Shown: piece after piece, positions 1 to 9,211 of the stretch
Position numbering within the stretch: the first letter of the stretch is position 1
How the letters are laid out: each line of letters starts with the position of its first letter
NCBI GenBank assembly: GCA_039920305.1
Contig: JBDSEA010000024.1
Location: forward strand, 1-19,130
Direction of reading: 5' to 3'
Source of the DNA: DASRAJ01 sp039920305
GTDB lineage: Bacteria > Bacteroidota > Bacteroidia > Chitinophagales > UBA10324
Length of the DNA: 19,130 bases
Notes under the pieces: model-generated
What the model was told of the DNA's origin: nothing
The model's database searches: none
The model's input: only the letters and a program-made list of their open reading frames with translations
Position numbers and translations under genes: made by a program

Positions 1-1
1 C

Positions 2-1741
2 CTAATAACCAATGGCTATTCCATATGGAATGACGGAGTTGATGTTACGGGTCTCACAGTGAATGAAGGTGCAGGTGGGGGCGGGGCGGGTGGTGTTGTT
101 GCACTTAATGTTCTCACAGTAAACGGAATTCTTAATGTCTCAGTAACAGGAGGTGATGGTGGTTCCACGAATAATGTGCTTGCTACTGCTGATTGTACCG
201 GGCCCGGCGGCGGCGGAGGAGGCGGTACTGTATGGGTATCGGGTTCTGTCCTCGATCCCAATATTGTCGTAAACGCTGCACCAGGGCTCGCCGGCCTTTC
301 TTTAGGAGCAGGAACTTCGTGTATTAATACTACTTACGGCGCAGACACCGGCTTTAACGGCAACGTAATTTTTAATTATCCCCCTCATATTCTCCCTGTT
401 CCTGCAGTGGTAGCGAACCTTGGACCCGACCTGGTTGCCTGTCCGCTTCAACCTACTATCCTGGACCCGGGAATAGGTTTTAGTAGTTATTTATGGCAGG
501 ATGGATCTATAGACACTTCATTTATTGCTATTGGATCAGATACTTTTTTTGTTAATGTCGCGGATTCACAGGGTTGCTTTAGTGCCGATACCATTTTGAT
601 CACTCCTGCTCTTCCTTTTGTATTCACAATTGGAACAGGCGATACCACTGTATGTCCGGGACAAACTGTAACAATTGATCCCGGTTCTTTCGTCACATAC
701 CTCTGGCAGGATTCAACAATGAACCCGGTATTTATTACAGCGGATACAGGACTTTTTTCAGTTACAGTTGCAGATACATTTGGCTGTATCGGAAGTTCAG
801 TATATCAAATATTTAATATTCCCCCCTTTGTTTATACCATCGGAACGGGTGATACCATTATTTGTCCGGATCAGCCGGTAATTATTGATGCCGGGCCTGG
901 ATTTGTAACCTATATCTGGCAGGATAGCTCGAGCAGTGAATTCTTTTTTACAACAGATACAGGTACGTTTTCAGTTACGGTTATTGATACGCTTGGATGC
1001 AGCGGATCTGCTTCATTTCATGTCGGAGATTTTCCCAACTCATTTGTTTTTCTTGGAAATGATACCGCATTATGCAAAGGCGATACTATTATTCTCGATG
1101 CCGGAATATTTCCACAGTATCTCTGGTATGACAGCTCAATGAATAAATCCGTGACGGTAACCGATACTGGTATATACTATGTAACCATTGTAGACTTTAA
1201 CGGCTGTACTATCAGCGATACCATTGTAATTGATTCCTTTTATGCTGTGCCTCCTGCTAATCTAATCAATGATACTCTTGTTTGTACCGGTACTGTAACT
1301 ACCATAAAAGCACCGGATGGTTTTATTACTTATGAGTGGAATAATGGAAATCCTTTTAATTTTCTAGAAGTAACAGAACCGGGTATTTATTCCCTGACCG
1401 TTACAAATGAATTCACATGCATTAGAACAGATACTTTTATTGTTACCCTCCAATGCTCAACTGCCCTGTTTATACCGGATGCCTTTACTCCAAATGGCGA
1501 TGGAGTGAATGATATTTATTTTCCAATTGGTTACAATATCACATCCTTTCTGATGCAGATTTATAACCGATGGGGAACTAAGGTATATGAAACCAACAGC
1601 ATTGATAAGGGATGGCAGGGGGATTGCAAAGGCATACCCTGTGATATTGGAACTTACGTCTATTATATTATCTGGACAGGTTCTCTCGAAGGGGTTAGCG
1701 ACGGGGGAATAGAGAAAGGTAATGTGACACTTATCCGGTGA
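2..1741 (+). CDS. Large secreted repeat protein with T9SS type B (CHU_C) sorting domain, 5' end missing
   Basis: The reading frame is open from base 2 and its true start lies before the window; the GTG at 59 is not a convincing start. Residue numbers here count from that GTG. Residues 1-90 are rich in glycine, with long Gly runs, and hydrophobic beta-like stretches. Five Ig/PKD-like units follow, starting at 121, 191, 261, 331 and 401, an exact 70-residue spacing. Each has an opening Cys, a Y-[LIE]-W-x-[DN] motif and a later Cys (usually G-C), which suggests one disulfide per domain. The last ~90 residues carry the gliding-motility-associated C-terminal (CHU_C) signature, with FTPNGDGVND and YNRWG motifs. 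In known proteins this domain directs export by the type IX secretion system and surface attachment. The role is inferred to be adhesin-like or structural; no catalytic domain is visible. It converges with the sulfatase gene. Confidence 0.9.
   Translation, partial: LITNGYSIWNDGVDVTGLTVNEGAGGGGAGGVVALNVLTVNGILNVSVTGGDGGSTNNVLATADCTGPGGGGGGGTVWVSGSVLDPNIVVNAAPGLAGLSLGAGTSCINTTYGADTGFNGNVIFNYPPHILPVPAVVANLGPDLVACPLQPTILDPGIGFSSYLWQDGSIDTSFIAIGSDTFFVNVADSQGCFSADTILITPALPFVFTIGTGDTTVCPGQTVTIDPGSFVTYLWQDSTMNPVFITADTGLFSVTVADTFGCIGSSVYQIFNIPPFVYTIGTGDTIICPDQPVIIDAGPGFVTYIWQDSSSSEFFFTTDTGTFSVTVIDTLGCSGSASFHVGDFPNSFVFLGNDTALCKGDTIILDAGIFPQYLWYDSSMNKSVTVTDTGIYYVTIVDFNGCTISDTIVIDSFYAVPPANLINDTLVCTGTVTTIKAPDGFITYEWNNGNPFNFLEVTEPGIYSLTVTNEFTCIRTDTFIVTLQCSTALFIPDAFTPNGDGVNDIYFPIGYNITSFLMQIYNRWGTKVYETNSIDKGWQGDCKGIPCDIGTYVYYIIWTGSLEGVSDGGIEKGNVTLIR
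419..1453 (+). repeat. Five tandem 210-bp (70-residue) Ig-like coding repeats
   Basis: The units begin at 419, 629, 839, 1049 and 1259, an exact 210-nt period; the last is about 65 residues and runs into the sorting domain. Units 2 and 3 are the most alike, both opening with IGTGDT followed by a Cys-Pro pair, while units 4 and 5 have diverged (LGNDT and INDT openings). The DNA similarity is moderate, so these are old protein-domain duplications and not a recent satellite expansion. Confidence 0.85.
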
Positions 1742-1842
1742 AATTTATCATCAGGACCAGGTGACTGATGCTTTATCAATTAAGAAACCCTAAAAGATTC
1801 CAATGGGTGTATCACGCATTTCCCCGGAAATTAATTGCTGGT

Positions 1843-4029
1843 TTATTTCAGCACCTCGAAGTTTTTGATTAGAAACCTGTCACTGTTACCGATGACCACA
1901 TTGTATATCCCATTCGCAAAATGATTTAAAGGAACAGTGAGCTGATGTTGATCTTCCTCATCACTTACAAAAATTTCAAATTGTATTGTTCCTGATTCAT
2001 TAAATACTCTGACGTGATCCGCGCCTTTTGAATTTCCTTTCCAGAAAAACTGCACTTCACTGCTTGCTGGATTCGGATATATACCAATGGAGGTCGATGA
2101 AACTACTTCGCTCATTCGATCCAAAACCGGGTTTGCTAAGTAGCATACTGACTTCCTGATTTTATTAATTGTATCACCCCAATAATTTTGAAAGCTGTCA
2201 AGCTTTTCCCTGTACACTGCAATCAGGGATTGATAAGATGAAGTATTGATATGGTTCGTATCTTCTTTGGGGTCACTAACGAGATTAAAAAATTCCTCCG
2301 TCTGTTGTGTACAGTTATACCAAGTGTATTTATATTCCTTTGACCTCACGGCACGAATCAGGCCTCCTGCAGAGCTCTGAAAATAAAACTCATCACGGTC
2401 AAGTGTTCCTTTGTAATAATCATGGAGAGAATGACCATCCATATTATATGTATTGGAAATTCCTGCGGCTTCTATCACAGTGGGCGCAAGATCAATATTT
2501 AGTGTGATCGGATCTGTGATTGTAGTGCCCGGTGTGAACCATTGCGGGTAACGGATAAACAACGGAACCCTCATAGAAGGCTCATAAGCCTTTGTTTTAG
2601 AATGAAGTATGTGTTCACCCCGTAAAAACCCATTATCACTTGTATAAATAATCATGGTACTGTCCGTTGCATTCAATGAATCCAGAACTGCAAAAAGTCT
2701 GCTTACCGTGGTGTCAATTCCATTAAGCATTTCATAATAATTCCTTAGGTCATTAATACAGGAGTCAGCAGTTGGATATATCGAACCCTCATAAAGCTGA
2801 CTTGGGTAATTTTGAGTATATGGATAAAAGTTATCAGGCACTGTAATATTCTCATTATCATACCTGCCTTCCATTCCAGGTGGGGCAAGGTAGGGCTCAT
2901 GCACACCACTGTAAGCAAGAACTATAAGGAATGGTTTTTTATGATAAAGAGTTTTTATGATTCTGATAGCAGTATCAGTAAGCGTATAATCATTATATCC
3001 CTGGATTTCTGTTGAAACCCCATTAATATTATAGTCGGCATTTTCATGCAAACCCGTGCCTGCTTCAAATGCCATCCAGTAATTCCAGCCCTTGCGTGGT
3101 TCTGAATTATAAATATCCGGATATTTTCCAATGAAAGAAGTGTGATATCCATTATTTTTAAGAATAGATCCGATGGTAGGAATGGTAGAAATAATTGTAT
3201 CCTGGTTGGCAATTAAACCGTGATGGTTAGCCATTAATCCAGTCAGAAGCGTTGCCCGGCTTGGATTACAAACCGATAAGGTGACGAAAAAGCTATTAAA
3301 GTTAACTCCCTCATTCGCAATGCGGTTAATAGAGGGAGAAGTAAACCAATCAGGTCCTCCGTTGGGCAAATAAGTATTATAGCTTCCATCGTCAACCAGC
3401 AGTATTAAAATATTAGGATGCAACAAAAGAGGAATTATTAAGGTAAATGAATCGAGCTGTGACCAGTATTGCTTACCTGCCATTGAACAGCTTTTTACCT
3501 CATACTCATAACTGGCACCATACAACAGTCCTGATAGGGTTGCAAAGGAATTTGAACCCGTTTTGATTTTTGTCCAGTTACTGCCGGGCAGCCGGTATCG
3601 GATAGAATTGTTAGTAGGTGAACATCCTGACCAGGCAATGTAAACCGATGAATCCTGCTGCACAGTTAACTCAGTAACAACAGGTGCTGAACACGCTAAA
3701 GTTCTTACCGTAATACTTCCGGTACCGCCTGCTTTTTGTCCGGCGCAATAAACAGTTACCTTACTTATGTATTTTGTTTTTGGCAGTAGCCCGGTGAGAG
3801 TTACTGTTGTGTTTGCCCCGGTATTGATCGTATCAAGCCAGTTGTTAGAACCAGACACTTTATATTTCACCTGATAATGATGAGCTCCTGTAATTTGCTC
3901 CCAGTACAAAGGTATGGTGCACGCGGTCGGGCCGTCAGTTTGAGGTACAGGTTTGGGAAGAAAACAGTTTTGAGAATAACTGAAATTCCCGGTTATCATC
4001 AGGATGAGAATAAAGTAAATTTTTTTCAT
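1843..4029 (-). CDS. Secreted sulfatase with two N-terminal Fn3-like domains and T9SS type A sorting domain
   Basis: This is a 728-residue extracellular sulfatase, expected to hydrolyse sulfate esters, for example on sulfated glycans. A signal peptide covers residues 1-20 (hydrophobic core, SYSQ end). Two fibronectin type III-like domains occupy roughly 23-110 and 112-197. The alkaline-phosphatase-fold catalytic domain starts near 204 with PNILILLVDDGS, whose D213/D214 are metal ligands. C254 lies in CNPSR, the CxPSR motif in which Cys becomes formylglycine, and is followed by ATLLTG. A later YTSDNG motif supplies the second metal-site Asp-Asn. The last ~80 residues (IYPNPAS to the C-terminal VLK) form a type A sorting domain. 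Activity would need a formylglycine-generating enzyme or anaerobic maturase encoded elsewhere. The substrate cannot be read from sequence. It is divergent from the membrane protein at 4195. Confidence 0.93.
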   Translation of the reverse strand: MKKIYFILILMITGNFSYSQNCFLPKPVPQTDGPTACTIPLYWEQITGAHHYQVKYKVSGSNNWLDTINTGANTTVTLTGLLPKTKYISKVTVYCAGQKAGGTGSITVRTLACSAPVVTELTVQQDSSVYIAWSGCSPTNNSIRYRLPGSNWTKIKTGSNSFATLSGLLYGASYEYEVKSCSMAGKQYWSQLDSFTLIIPLLLHPNILILLVDDGSYNTYLPNGGPDWFTSPSINRIANEGVNFNSFFVTLSVCNPSRATLLTGLMANHHGLIANQDTIISTIPTIGSILKNNGYHTSFIGKYPDIYNSEPRKGWNYWMAFEAGTGLHENADYNINGVSTEIQGYNDYTLTDTAIRIIKTLYHKKPFLIVLAYSGVHEPYLAPPGMEGRYDNENITVPDNFYPYTQNYPSQLYEGSIYPTADSCINDLRNYYEMLNGIDTTVSRLFAVLDSLNATDSTMIIYTSDNGFLRGEHILHSKTKAYEPSMRVPLFIRYPQWFTPGTTITDPITLNIDLAPTVIEAAGISNTYNMDGHSLHDYYKGTLDRDEFYFQSSAGGLIRAVRSKEYKYTWYNCTQQTEEFFNLVSDPKEDTNHINTSSYQSLIAVYREKLDSFQNYWGDTINKIRKSVCYLANPVLDRMSEVVSSTSIGIYPNPASSEVQFFWKGNSKGADHVRVFNESGTIQFEIFVSDEEDQHQLTVPLNHFANGIYNVVIGNSDRFLIKNFEVLK

Positions 4030-4194
4030 AGGGCAGAGTGGTTATAAGTGGCAGAAAAAATATCAGCCGGGGATAATTTTTTCCGAAGTAAATTTAAAAT
4101 GTGCTACCGGGAATGATGACGAAAATAGAAATTTTGTTCCAAATGATTATTAAAATACTGTAAAATACTTATTGAATCATCTGATTATGAATTA

Positions 4195-5601
4195 ATGTTT
4201 GATTTTCTGCATTCAACAAATTCAAGAAAGAGAATTATCATATTCGGCAATCTCTATCTGCTGATTCATTTTATTATAGCAATTGTTTACTTCAAGGAGC
4301 GTATTTTCCTCGATGGCGCTTACTATTTTTTTCATATAGCCCAGGGCGAAATGTTTCACGTTGAGCATCAGCGCTTCATCCTCATTGTTTCACAACTGCT
4401 TGCAGTTACAGGGATAAATCTCCATTTACCATTGAATACAGTATTGCTGCTTAACTCAATGAACCCTGTGATCTATCTCTGGTTGTTTTTTATCCTGAGT
4501 ATTTTCTGGCTCAGGCATGAAGGCATCTCGCTGGCATTGTTGCTCAGCAGTGTTTGCGGAATCTACTTTATATGGTTTTGCCCGATGTATGAGGTCTGGT
4601 ATGGCAGCGTGCTACTGATTTTTTTTGCCGGATTACTGGAACGGAAATTTTATAATACCATCATTCAACAGGTAATTTTCGGTGCCATACTGGTTACCCT
4701 ATTGTTTAGTTATCCCCTCATTTTTTTTGGAGTACTCATTTTCAGCGCTTCTCATTTTTTACGCGAAAAAAAAATACCGGGGAGGGTAATAGGTATATTT
4801 CTTTTATCCTTTATTGGCTGGGCAGTCTTCAAATATTTTTTTATCAGCCAATACGAAACGGGTAAAATTGAATACCCGGCTTCACAGGTGAGTGAAACCA
4901 TACTTCGTAACTTTTCAGGGATACAGGATATTAAAGACTTTTTCATTTTTTTATTCAGTATCTATCCTGAGGAATTGATCGCGATGATCGTTACCGTGTT
5001 TTTCCTTTTCCTTCAAAGGGAAAAACTTCAGGCTTTGCTTTTAACTGGCAGTGTTTTGGTTTTTATTCTCATCATCAACATTACTCAGGAACATCCATGG
5101 AAACATACCAATTATTATGAACGAATGTATCTGCTCCTGATACCCCTCACTACAGTCCCATTCATGCAGCGTGTTTATTTTTCAGTGAAACAAAAATGGA
5201 TCATTGAAGCCGCCGTGTTAGTGATTGTAGCCATTCGGATGAATCAAATTACTCGCCATGCAGATGTTTATGCCCATCATGTTGAAATGATCTATTCTCT
5301 TATTGAAAAATCCCGTTCCATTCCCGGCTCAAAATTTATGGTGAGCTTAGCAGCGCATCCGGAGCTGGCTTCCCTTGATGAGTGGAGTTTGCCTATGGAA
5401 ACTCTTATTTATTCTTCTCTAAAAAGCAATAAGCATTCCGCTACTTTATCCTGGAAGGCCGACATTGAAAATCCTGAGATTGCGGGTAAACTTGATGATC
5501 ACAAATTTCGCTTGCGTCTTGATGAAATATTTCCGGATTACTGGCTTAACCAGAATTATTTCCATCTGCAGAACGGTCCGTATCGGGAATTAATTTGGTA
5601 A
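4195..5601 (+). CDS. Polytopic membrane protein of unknown function
   Basis: A 468-residue protein that I do not recognise. About ten to eleven hydrophobic segments fill residues 12-350, beginning with one at about 14-33. A soluble C-terminal part (about 370-468) follows the last segment. An Asp and an aromatic cluster (FLDGAYYFFH) lie just after the first segment, the position where GT-C fold glycosyltransferases carry their catalytic Asp. That resemblance is one of architecture only, so a GT-C-like or polysaccharide-related role is a weak guess. The start ATG follows an AT-rich intergenic region shared with the divergent sulfatase. The lipoprotein gene begins 63 bases downstream, so the two may be co-transcribed. 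Confidence 0.8.
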   Translation: MFDFLHSTNSRKRIIIFGNLYLLIHFIIAIVYFKERIFLDGAYYFFHIAQGEMFHVEHQRFILIVSQLLAVTGINLHLPLNTVLLLNSMNPVIYLWLFFILSIFWLRHEGISLALLLSSVCGIYFIWFCPMYEVWYGSVLLIFFAGLLERKFYNTIIQQVIFGAILVTLLFSYPLIFFGVLIFSASHFLREKKIPGRVIGIFLLSFIGWAVFKYFFISQYETGKIEYPASQVSETILRNFSGIQDIKDFFIFLFSIYPEELIAMIVTVFFLFLQREKLQALLLTGSVLVFILIINITQEHPWKHTNYYERMYLLLIPLTTVPFMQRVYFSVKQKWIIEAAVLVIVAIRMNQITRHADVYAHHVEMIYSLIEKSRSIPGSKFMVSLAAHPELASLDEWSLPMETLIYSSLKSNKHSATLSWKADIENPEIAGKLDDHKFRLRLDEIFPDYWLNQNYFHLQNGPYRELIW

Positions 5602-5664
5602 GCCACGGAACCTGGCGCTCACGGAATTTTGATTCTTGCTTTCTGTTTATCTTCATCAATTAAA

Positions 5665-6393
5665 ATGAACTTACGCGTCATCATGTTATGGCTGTTTCCG
5701 GTGTTATTTATTTCCTGCAGAAATAATAAGATGGAAGAATCCGGGATCAATAAACTGGGGGATACTGTTGCGGCTTATCCTTCTTTTCAAAATTCCGGAT
5801 ATAAAACTTTTAAAGGCCTCTTCGTGTCAGGGAAAAATATGCTCACCTTCAGGATATGCGATCATCCGGAAAGAGATCTGGCAGTAATGGACTCAACGGG
5901 GAAAATGAAAGATATGTACAAAGCGGTTTTTCTTCATACGCCCGCATTTCCATATGAATTCGTGTATGTAGAAGTAAAGGGAACGCTTTCTGAAGCAGAT
6001 GAGGAAAGCCGTAAGCGAGGCTATGACAGTATGATTATTGTAAATGAGGTACTCGCCTTTGAGCAAAAGAATTATCAGAACAGCTGCATACCCTATGACT
6101 TCTGGATACTGGGAAAAGACTGGTCGCTACAGATTTCAGAGAATGAGCAGGTTCTGGTTTTAAAGGACTTCACGACAATGAAGGTCTATGTATTTGAATA
6201 TTTTCCTCCTAAAAAAAGCAGTGAAGAATTGTTTACTTACGCGTCCAATAATTATGCATCAGGCGCCGCTATCAAGACGGTTATAAGGAAAGAAGCGTGC
6301 ACGGATTCATCCGGAAATGCATTTCAATATTCAGCCACTGCGGTTGTAAATGGTAAAGTTTATCGTGGTTGTGCTATAAAAGGGACTAATTGA
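5665..6393 (+). CDS. Predicted lipoprotein of unknown function
   Basis: The protein is 242 residues from the ATG at 5665. An in-frame TTG at 5629 would add 12 residues ahead of the signal peptide and is less likely. It begins MNLRVIMLW, then a hydrophobic stretch ending in the lipobox LFISC, so the mature protein should be lipid-anchored at Cys. The mature part is soluble and mixed in character, with no motif or family I can name. Residues CTDSSGNAF followed by a short beta-rich end with VNGKVYRGCAIKG recall the 'uncharacterised, putative metal or heme chaperone-like' small lipoproteins, but this is not a firm match. It follows the membrane protein at 4195 on the same strand and is convergent with the antiporter, 32 bases away. 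Confidence 0.75.
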   Translation: MNLRVIMLWLFPVLFISCRNNKMEESGINKLGDTVAAYPSFQNSGYKTFKGLFVSGKNMLTFRICDHPERDLAVMDSTGKMKDMYKAVFLHTPAFPYEFVYVEVKGTLSEADEESRKRGYDSMIIVNEVLAFEQKNYQNSCIPYDFWILGKDWSLQISENEQVLVLKDFTTMKVYVFEYFPPKKSSEELFTYASNNYASGAAIKTVIRKEACTDSSGNAFQYSATAVVNGKVYRGCAIKGTN

Positions 6394-6425
6394 AATCCGG
6401 ATTCTCCTTCACAGTTGAATCCTTG

Positions 6426-7787
6426 CTACCGGGCGGGTGAAACATGAACTGTTCCTTCTGCAGGTGTAGGATGGATCACTTCATGCCTCCTGAGAAAATA
6501 CCGGATTGCCGGTCCTGCCATCAGTATGGTAACAAACGTCATGACCACCAGGCCTACAAAAATTTTTTCGTCTATGATTTTGGCCTGTAAAGCCACAAGT
6601 CCTAAAACAATTTCCTGGGATCCGCGGGCATTCATTCCGAAACCTACTGCCATCGCTTTATTCGTTTTGAATCCGCTGAGGCGCGCCCCGATAAATCCGC
6701 CGACAACTTTCCCGATGACCGAAATTGTAAGCACGAATACTACAATTCCAAGATCGAAATTGCTTACAAAGTTTACCTTCAATCCAATTGAAACAAAAAA
6801 CAACGGTGAAAAAACATAAGTTACTATATCATGAAAAGTTTCTCGTGCCTTCTCGCTGAAGTGGGTTGAATTACCCACCGTTACCCCCATTAAAAAGGCT
6901 CCGAATATTGCTTTAATTCCCAGCCATTCGGTAAATATTCCGCCGAGAAGACACAGGAGTATCGCAATGGATAGTTCAGCACCCGGCTTTGATAATTTGG
7001 TATTAGCAAAACGAAAAATGCGGTCAGTAATCTTTACACCTACTGTCATTAAAAAGCCTGTAATGCCAATCATGGTCAGAAGCACCGTAATTGCATTGAA
7101 GTGACTTTCTGTTTTCAGATTGGCAATGGCAATAACAACAGAAAACAGCATCCAACCGATCACATCATCAATCATGGCAGCAGTCATCATCAGGTTTCCA
7201 AAGCGGGTTTTTATCAGGTCAATGTCAATGAGAATTTTTGCCATTACTCCAAGCGCTGTTATGGACAGAGCAGTACCCATGAATAGCGCAGGTGCCAGCT
7301 TGCTTTCAACCGGGGCAGAAAAAAATACATCATAAAAAAGCCACGTAAAACCAAAGCCGATTGTCAGGGGAAAGAAAATTCCTGAGAAACTGATCTTGGC
7401 AGCCGCCTTTCCTCTCTTCCTTATATTATCGAGATGAACCTCCATTCCGGCAATAAACAGCAGCAGCATTACACTCAGGCGTGTCAATGCATCATACCCC
7501 ACTGCAGGAGCAGCGCTCAACCGGATAGTCGGAAACTCCGAAGTGATATTTTTGATTGCATTCTTCGCATCATCAGTTAGTTTGGGGTCTTGGAAAAAAA
7601 TCTGGAAGAAATCAGGAAAAAGGGCACCGAGAAAGGAAGGGCCAATAAGGATGCCGCCAAGCAATTCACCGATAATGGCAGGCAATCCGAACTTTTTGAA
7701 AAGTTCTCCCATGATGCGCGCCACAGCAAGCAGGATAGTAAGGATGATTAGAAACTGCAGTACTTCATTTGTAGATAGCTTACTCAT
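6426..7787 (-). CDS. Cation:proton antiporter, CPA2 (KefB/NapA-like) family
   Basis: A 453-residue inner-membrane antiporter of the Na+/H+ exchanger (PF00999-type) superfamily, expected to exchange Na+ or K+ for protons. About twelve to thirteen hydrophobic segments span residues 8-435. The N-terminal GLPAIIGELLGGILIGP motif is typical of the family. D207/D208 in AAMIDDVIGW form the paired-Asp ion-binding site of electrogenic CPA2 members. GMNARGSQEIVLG near residue 385 matches a conserved late-helix motif. There is no C-terminal RCK/TrkA-N or UspA domain, so the regulatory tail of KefB/KefC is missing and the protein ends about 20 residues after the last segment. It lies downstream of the porin on the same strand after a 236-base gap that holds a dyad, so it may have its own promoter. 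Confidence 0.92.
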   Translation of the reverse strand: MSKLSTNEVLQFLIILTILLAVARIMGELFKKFGLPAIIGELLGGILIGPSFLGALFPDFFQIFFQDPKLTDDAKNAIKNITSEFPTIRLSAAPAVGYDALTRLSVMLLLFIAGMEVHLDNIRKRGKAAAKISFSGIFFPLTIGFGFTWLFYDVFFSAPVESKLAPALFMGTALSITALGVMAKILIDIDLIKTRFGNLMMTAAMIDDVIGWMLFSVVIAIANLKTESHFNAITVLLTMIGITGFLMTVGVKITDRIFRFANTKLSKPGAELSIAILLCLLGGIFTEWLGIKAIFGAFLMGVTVGNSTHFSEKARETFHDIVTYVFSPLFFVSIGLKVNFVSNFDLGIVVFVLTISVIGKVVGGFIGARLSGFKTNKAMAVGFGMNARGSQEIVLGLVALQAKIIDEKIFVGLVVMTFVTILMAGPAIRYFLRRHEVIHPTPAEGTVHVSPAR

Positions 7788-7815
7788 AAGGGCTTATTTA
7801 GTGGGGGGTTAGTTT

Positions 7816-7838
7816 ATCTGCTATTCTATAAAGCAGAT
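7816..7838. promoter_or_regulatory. 7-bp inverted repeat upstream of the antiporter
   Basis: ATCTGCT, a 9-base spacer and AGCAGAT form a perfect dyad 28 bases before the antiporter start codon. It could be an operator or a 5' UTR hairpin. No convincing -7 element was seen nearby. The rest of the 7788-8023 gap is AT-rich with no other clear signal. Confidence 0.4.
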
Positions 7839-8023
7839 TAAAAAGACCAAATTAGTAGGATTTACAGGCACAATTGTAAGGAAAGTTTTTTAATTCCAGG
7901 GAAATAAAAAGTTATAATTAAGAATTTAACTTGTAACAGAAATCATAACCATGCGTGCACCTGCATTGTATTAATCTAATAGAACTATTGACTTGTATCA
8001 GTCCAGAATCAGATTCATTGTAA

Positions 8024-9172
8024 TTAAAAGTATATCTGCATCTGTATTGACAGCAGGTCATTTTTCTTTTGAGCAGGTGCATTTTCATGCCGGTAATCAT
8101 ATTGCAGCTGCAGTTTGGTAAATGCAGCGAGGTAATAATTAACCCCAAAACTGTAAATTGTATTTGCATCATCATCCTTCTCATCATTCGGATCATAGAA
8201 ATCATATTTTCCCATCACCGAAAGCTTTTTAGGAAAAATATATCCTTCGACCAGGGCGTAGTAGCCTGACTTTGGGATAGTATCATCTGTCCCATTGAGA
8301 TATTCTGCTGCTGCATAAAAGCGCTTCCCGTCCTCATAGGATGCATCGAACCCAAAGCGGTTGCGTACAGCAGGAGTATCGGTAGTTGCAATTCCATTGT
8401 TATAAGTTGCTTTACCGTTGTAAATTGATCCCCCTATGCCGAGATTTTTTATAGGATACACAACAACCCGTGCACCGAAATCTTTCCGCTTATCAGCGTC
8501 TCCCTTATTGATTCCATTGCCATTAAAGATTCCAATTGAGTAATCAACCCAATTTCCGGGTGAGGCTGTGCTTTGAGTGCTTGCATTTGGAATACCGCCA
8601 CTGAGGAGCAATCCTATATCCCTTCCGTTATTGTTACCCGCTGTTGTACCTGCAAGCACGTCTTTTGATCGCGAAGTAAGTGCCTCTACAACCTGTGACC
8701 TGCTCACGCTTCGAACATCATAATCTATACGCAGGCTCTCATAGGATACTGGAAATTTCTGCTGTCCTGCAGTCAATTTCAAATATGCATTAAATGTATA
8801 TGCGGCATATGCATCAAGCGCACGGACTGTTGGAGGTGCAAAGTCAACTTGTAAGCGATAGCTTAAATTCCGTATGGGGGAGCCATTCAGGATCATACGG
8901 GCATTCCGGATATCGAAGCTGCTCGCTGTTTTATCATCAAAGTAATATTGATACCGCATCTGGGAGTAACTGTTTAATCTGATCTTGCTGATGTCAGAGA
9001 ACACAGGGAATGTTAGCACCTGCTGCGGTAGCGCCTGCTCTTTTTTAGGCGAGTCCACGGGTAGTACATTAAGGCCCTCCGGACCCTTCGTATGGTTTCC
9101 TGCGGCGGCAATATCGCTTAACCAGATAATTAAAATAAATGGAGTTAAAATAAGTGTAACAAGGTGTTTCAT
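8024..9172 (-). CDS. Phosphate-selective porin OprO/OprP-like outer-membrane protein
   Basis: A 382-residue outer-membrane beta-barrel porin, expected to let small anions across the outer membrane. It has a signal peptide (MKHLVTLILTPFIL, AAAG end) and a linker to about residue 50. Amphipathic strands typical of the porin O/P family follow, with motifs such as YRLQVDFAP, DAYAAYTF and KLTAGQQKFPVSYESL. The C-terminal Phe in IQMQIYF is the usual barrel-insertion signal. The Rrf2 regulator gene lies just upstream on the same strand. Between them are a dyad and a good -7 element, which suggests the regulator controls the porin. The substrate (phosphate, sulfate or another anion) cannot be decided here; family porins are named for phosphate but serve other roles in Bacteroidota. 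Confidence 0.88.
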   Translation of the reverse strand: MKHLVTLILTPFILIIWLSDIAAAGNHTKGPEGLNVLPVDSPKKEQALPQQVLTFPVFSDISKIRLNSYSQMRYQYYFDDKTASSFDIRNARMILNGSPIRNLSYRLQVDFAPPTVRALDAYAAYTFNAYLKLTAGQQKFPVSYESLRIDYDVRSVSRSQVVEALTSRSKDVLAGTTAGNNNGRDIGLLLSGGIPNASTQSTASPGNWVDYSIGIFNGNGINKGDADKRKDFGARVVVYPIKNLGIGGSIYNGKATYNNGIATTDTPAVRNRFGFDASYEDGKRFYAAAEYLNGTDDTIPKSGYYALVEGYIFPKKLSVMGKYDFYDPNDEKDDDANTIYSFGVNYYLAAFTKLQLQYDYRHENAPAQKKNDLLSIQMQIYF

Positions 9173-9197
9173 TAGTAGCTTTTATTTTTTGTCGCGG

Positions 9198-9205
9198 CAA
9201 AAGTA
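9198..9205 (-). promoter_or_regulatory. -7 promoter element of the porin gene (TACTTTTG)
   Basis: Read on the minus strand this is TACTTTTG, a full match to the Bacteroidota -7 consensus TAnnTTTG, 25 bases before the porin ATG. No clear TTG -33 element was found at the usual distance upstream. The dyad at 9212-9230 occupies that interval instead. Confidence 0.6.
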
Positions 9206-9211
9206 TACATG

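Noticed and set aside
16..261. Proline-rich minus-strand frame opposite the glycine-rich start of the first gene
   Set aside because: It is the antisense shadow of the Gly runs, with low-complexity Pro and Thr and no sign of a real protein.
1818..1831. ATTTCC-CC-GGAAAT as a bidirectional terminator between the first gene and the sulfatase
   Set aside because: A 2-base loop is too tight, the stem is short and no T-tract follows.
6394..6403. Palindrome AATCCGGATT between the lipoprotein and antiporter genes
   Set aside because: It is a short palindrome without a loop or T-tract, likely by chance.
7918..8205. Minus-strand 95-codon frame overlapping the porin 3' end
   Set aside because: It overlaps the well-supported porin in another frame and has low-complexity Met/Arg-rich sequence.
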